A stretch of 64,000 nt of DNA. Origin: DATLLN01 sp963720885 (GTDB taxonomy: Bacteria; Actinomycetota; Thermoleophilia; Gaiellales; JAICJC01). The notes under the pieces were generated by a model. That model did no database searches and was not told the origin of the DNA. It saw only the letters and a list, made by a program, of their open reading frames with translations. The DNA is taken from NCBI GenBank assembly GCA_963720885.1, contig CAVRGW010000004.1:434001-498000 (forward strand), read 5' to 3'. Shown piece after piece: positions 63,356-64,000 of the stretch (the stretch's first letter is position 1; each line of letters opens with the position of its first letter). The position numbers and the translations under genes are program-made.

Positions 63356-63703
63356 GTTTTTCAAACTGGGAGCAGCTTTGCGGCCGCTTTGGGCGCTCCG
63401 CTGCTTTACTCCCTCGTGCTTGAGGGTTGGAGTGTACCGGGTACCGCTCATCGCTCCGCCTCCTTCGGTTCGTGGTCGGTGAGATCATCCCACGCCGCCG
63501 GATTCCTGAAAGGCGGTCTGGCCGCTCCGACACCAGCGCCCTAGCCGCAGCGCCGTCGGAAGCCGAGGGGGCCCTGGGTGACCGCGCTCTGTGCAGATCT
63601 CGGCGCGTGCGCTCCGCGGTGGGGACGATCGCGCGGATCTATCATCGCGGCGAAAGGCTTCAGAACAAACGCGCGGGCGAACCCCGGTCGGTAGGGTGAC
63701 CGC
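63356..63703. other. Intergenic region right of tRNA-Arg
   Basis: No gene. The right end holds TAGGGT six bases before GTG 63704, a leaderless-type promoter. Confidence 0.5.
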
Positions 63704-64000
63704 GTGGAGGATGCCCGGGCGCTGCTGGCCGACCTCGTCGCCATCGATTCGATCAACCCCCGCCTCGTCCCGGGCGGCGTGGGGGAGGGCGAGATCGCCC
63801 GGTTCGTCGGCGGCTGGCTGTCCGAGCGCGGCCTCGAGGTCGACATCGCCGACGTCGAGCCTGGCCGGCCCAACGTTGTCGCCCGGGCGCGGGGTAGGGG
63901 CGGCGGCCGCTCGCTGCTCCTCTACGCTCACATGGATGTCGTTGGCGTCGAGGGAATGGTCGCCCCCTTCTCGCCGCGGGTCGAGGGAAACCGCCTCTAC
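63704..64000 (+). CDS. M20-family metallopeptidase, N-terminal part (cut by window)
   Basis: 99 codons to the window edge from GTG 63704, six bases after TAGGGT. LLADLVAIDSINPRLVPGGV, GEIARFVGGWLSERGLEVDI and SLLLYAHMDVV (first metal-ligand His and Asp) match ArgE/DapE/ACY1-type deacylases. Remaining ligands lie beyond the window. Confidence 0.88.
   Translation, partial: MEDARALLADLVAIDSINPRLVPGGVGEGEIARFVGGWLSERGLEVDIADVEPGRPNVVARARGRGGGRSLLLYAHMDVVGVEGMVAPFSPRVEGNRLY

Noticed and set aside
63227..63451. 74-codon minus-strand frame containing 'GIERCPAEAEVARSNRAG'
   Set aside because: This is a translated tRNA-Arg gene, a common annotation artefact.
1..64000. CRISPR array, rRNA operon or prophage
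   Set aside because: No regularly spaced repeats, no rRNA sequence, and no phage structural or integrase genes were seen.

Overview
The window is high-GC DNA with dense, long reading frames, many GTG starts and repeated TANNNT boxes 6-9 bases before a start codon (leaderless-type promoters). It has actinobacterial families throughout: OmpR and SARP regulators, MarR, PadR and ArsR proteins, DUF2254, a SpoIIAA-like protein, ScyD-like and YncE-like secreted beta-propellers, and a secreted protein with the 'IPGGNGTIVGCYKK...W' motif I associate with Thermoleophilia. My best placement is a Solirubrobacterales/Thermoleophilia-type actinobacterium. That is inference from family content, not a phylogenetic result.

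Layout. 0-16.9 kb is a largely intact chromosomal block: a TPR protein, a secreted protein, a two-component system divergent from a D-Ala-D-Ala carboxypeptidase, an SGNH hydrolase, a lipoprotein, an orphan family-5 solute-binding protein beside its probable PadR regulator, a propeller lipoprotein, an AraC regulator, a SARP/hydrolase/cyclase triple fusion, and a selenium-binding-protein operon with an MFS exporter. 17.7-22.5 kb holds a NUDIX hydrolase, a scar where two gene fragments meet head-on, and secreted beta-propellers (one frameshifted). 23.6-34.1 kb is one long unidirectional carbohydrate-oxidation run: TPP oxidase, enolase-superfamily enzyme, gluconate-dehydrogenase-like small and flavin subunits, molybdopterin oxidoreductase, SDR, GH15 and aldose epimerase. 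Its genes overlap by 1-4 bases, but several carry frameshifts or deletions, so it looks like a pathway in decay. 34.4-44.9 kb is mostly intact: two MarR genes, SpoIIAA-like, metallophosphoesterase, ATP-grasp, a second two-component system and DUF2254. 47.0-51.1 kb is a four-gene overlapping minus-strand operon (aminotransferase, Gfo/Idh dehydrogenase, PAP2 phosphatase, DMT transporter).

51.5-63.4 kb is a mobile-element graveyard. It has IS3 and IS110 remnants, a carbamoylase cut by an IS3 end, a pyrE fragment, truncated SRPBCC, ArsR, AraC and YCII genes, a multiply frameshifted secreted protein, one apparently intact IS110 element, and an intact tRNA-Arg. An M20 peptidase gene runs off the right edge.

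The most unusual feature is a dispersed repeat family. The 3' half of this tRNA-Arg is copied at about 5.08, 11.30, 17.18 and 23.07 kb. At two of those places, and next to the intact tRNA itself, it is followed about 31 nt downstream by the same small reading frame (67 codons, intact only at 61804-62007). A second, class-II-tRNA-like repeat family occurs at 56.1, 59.2 and 61.8 kb. This is what repeated integration and excision at tRNA genes would leave behind, yet no integrase gene is visible in the window.
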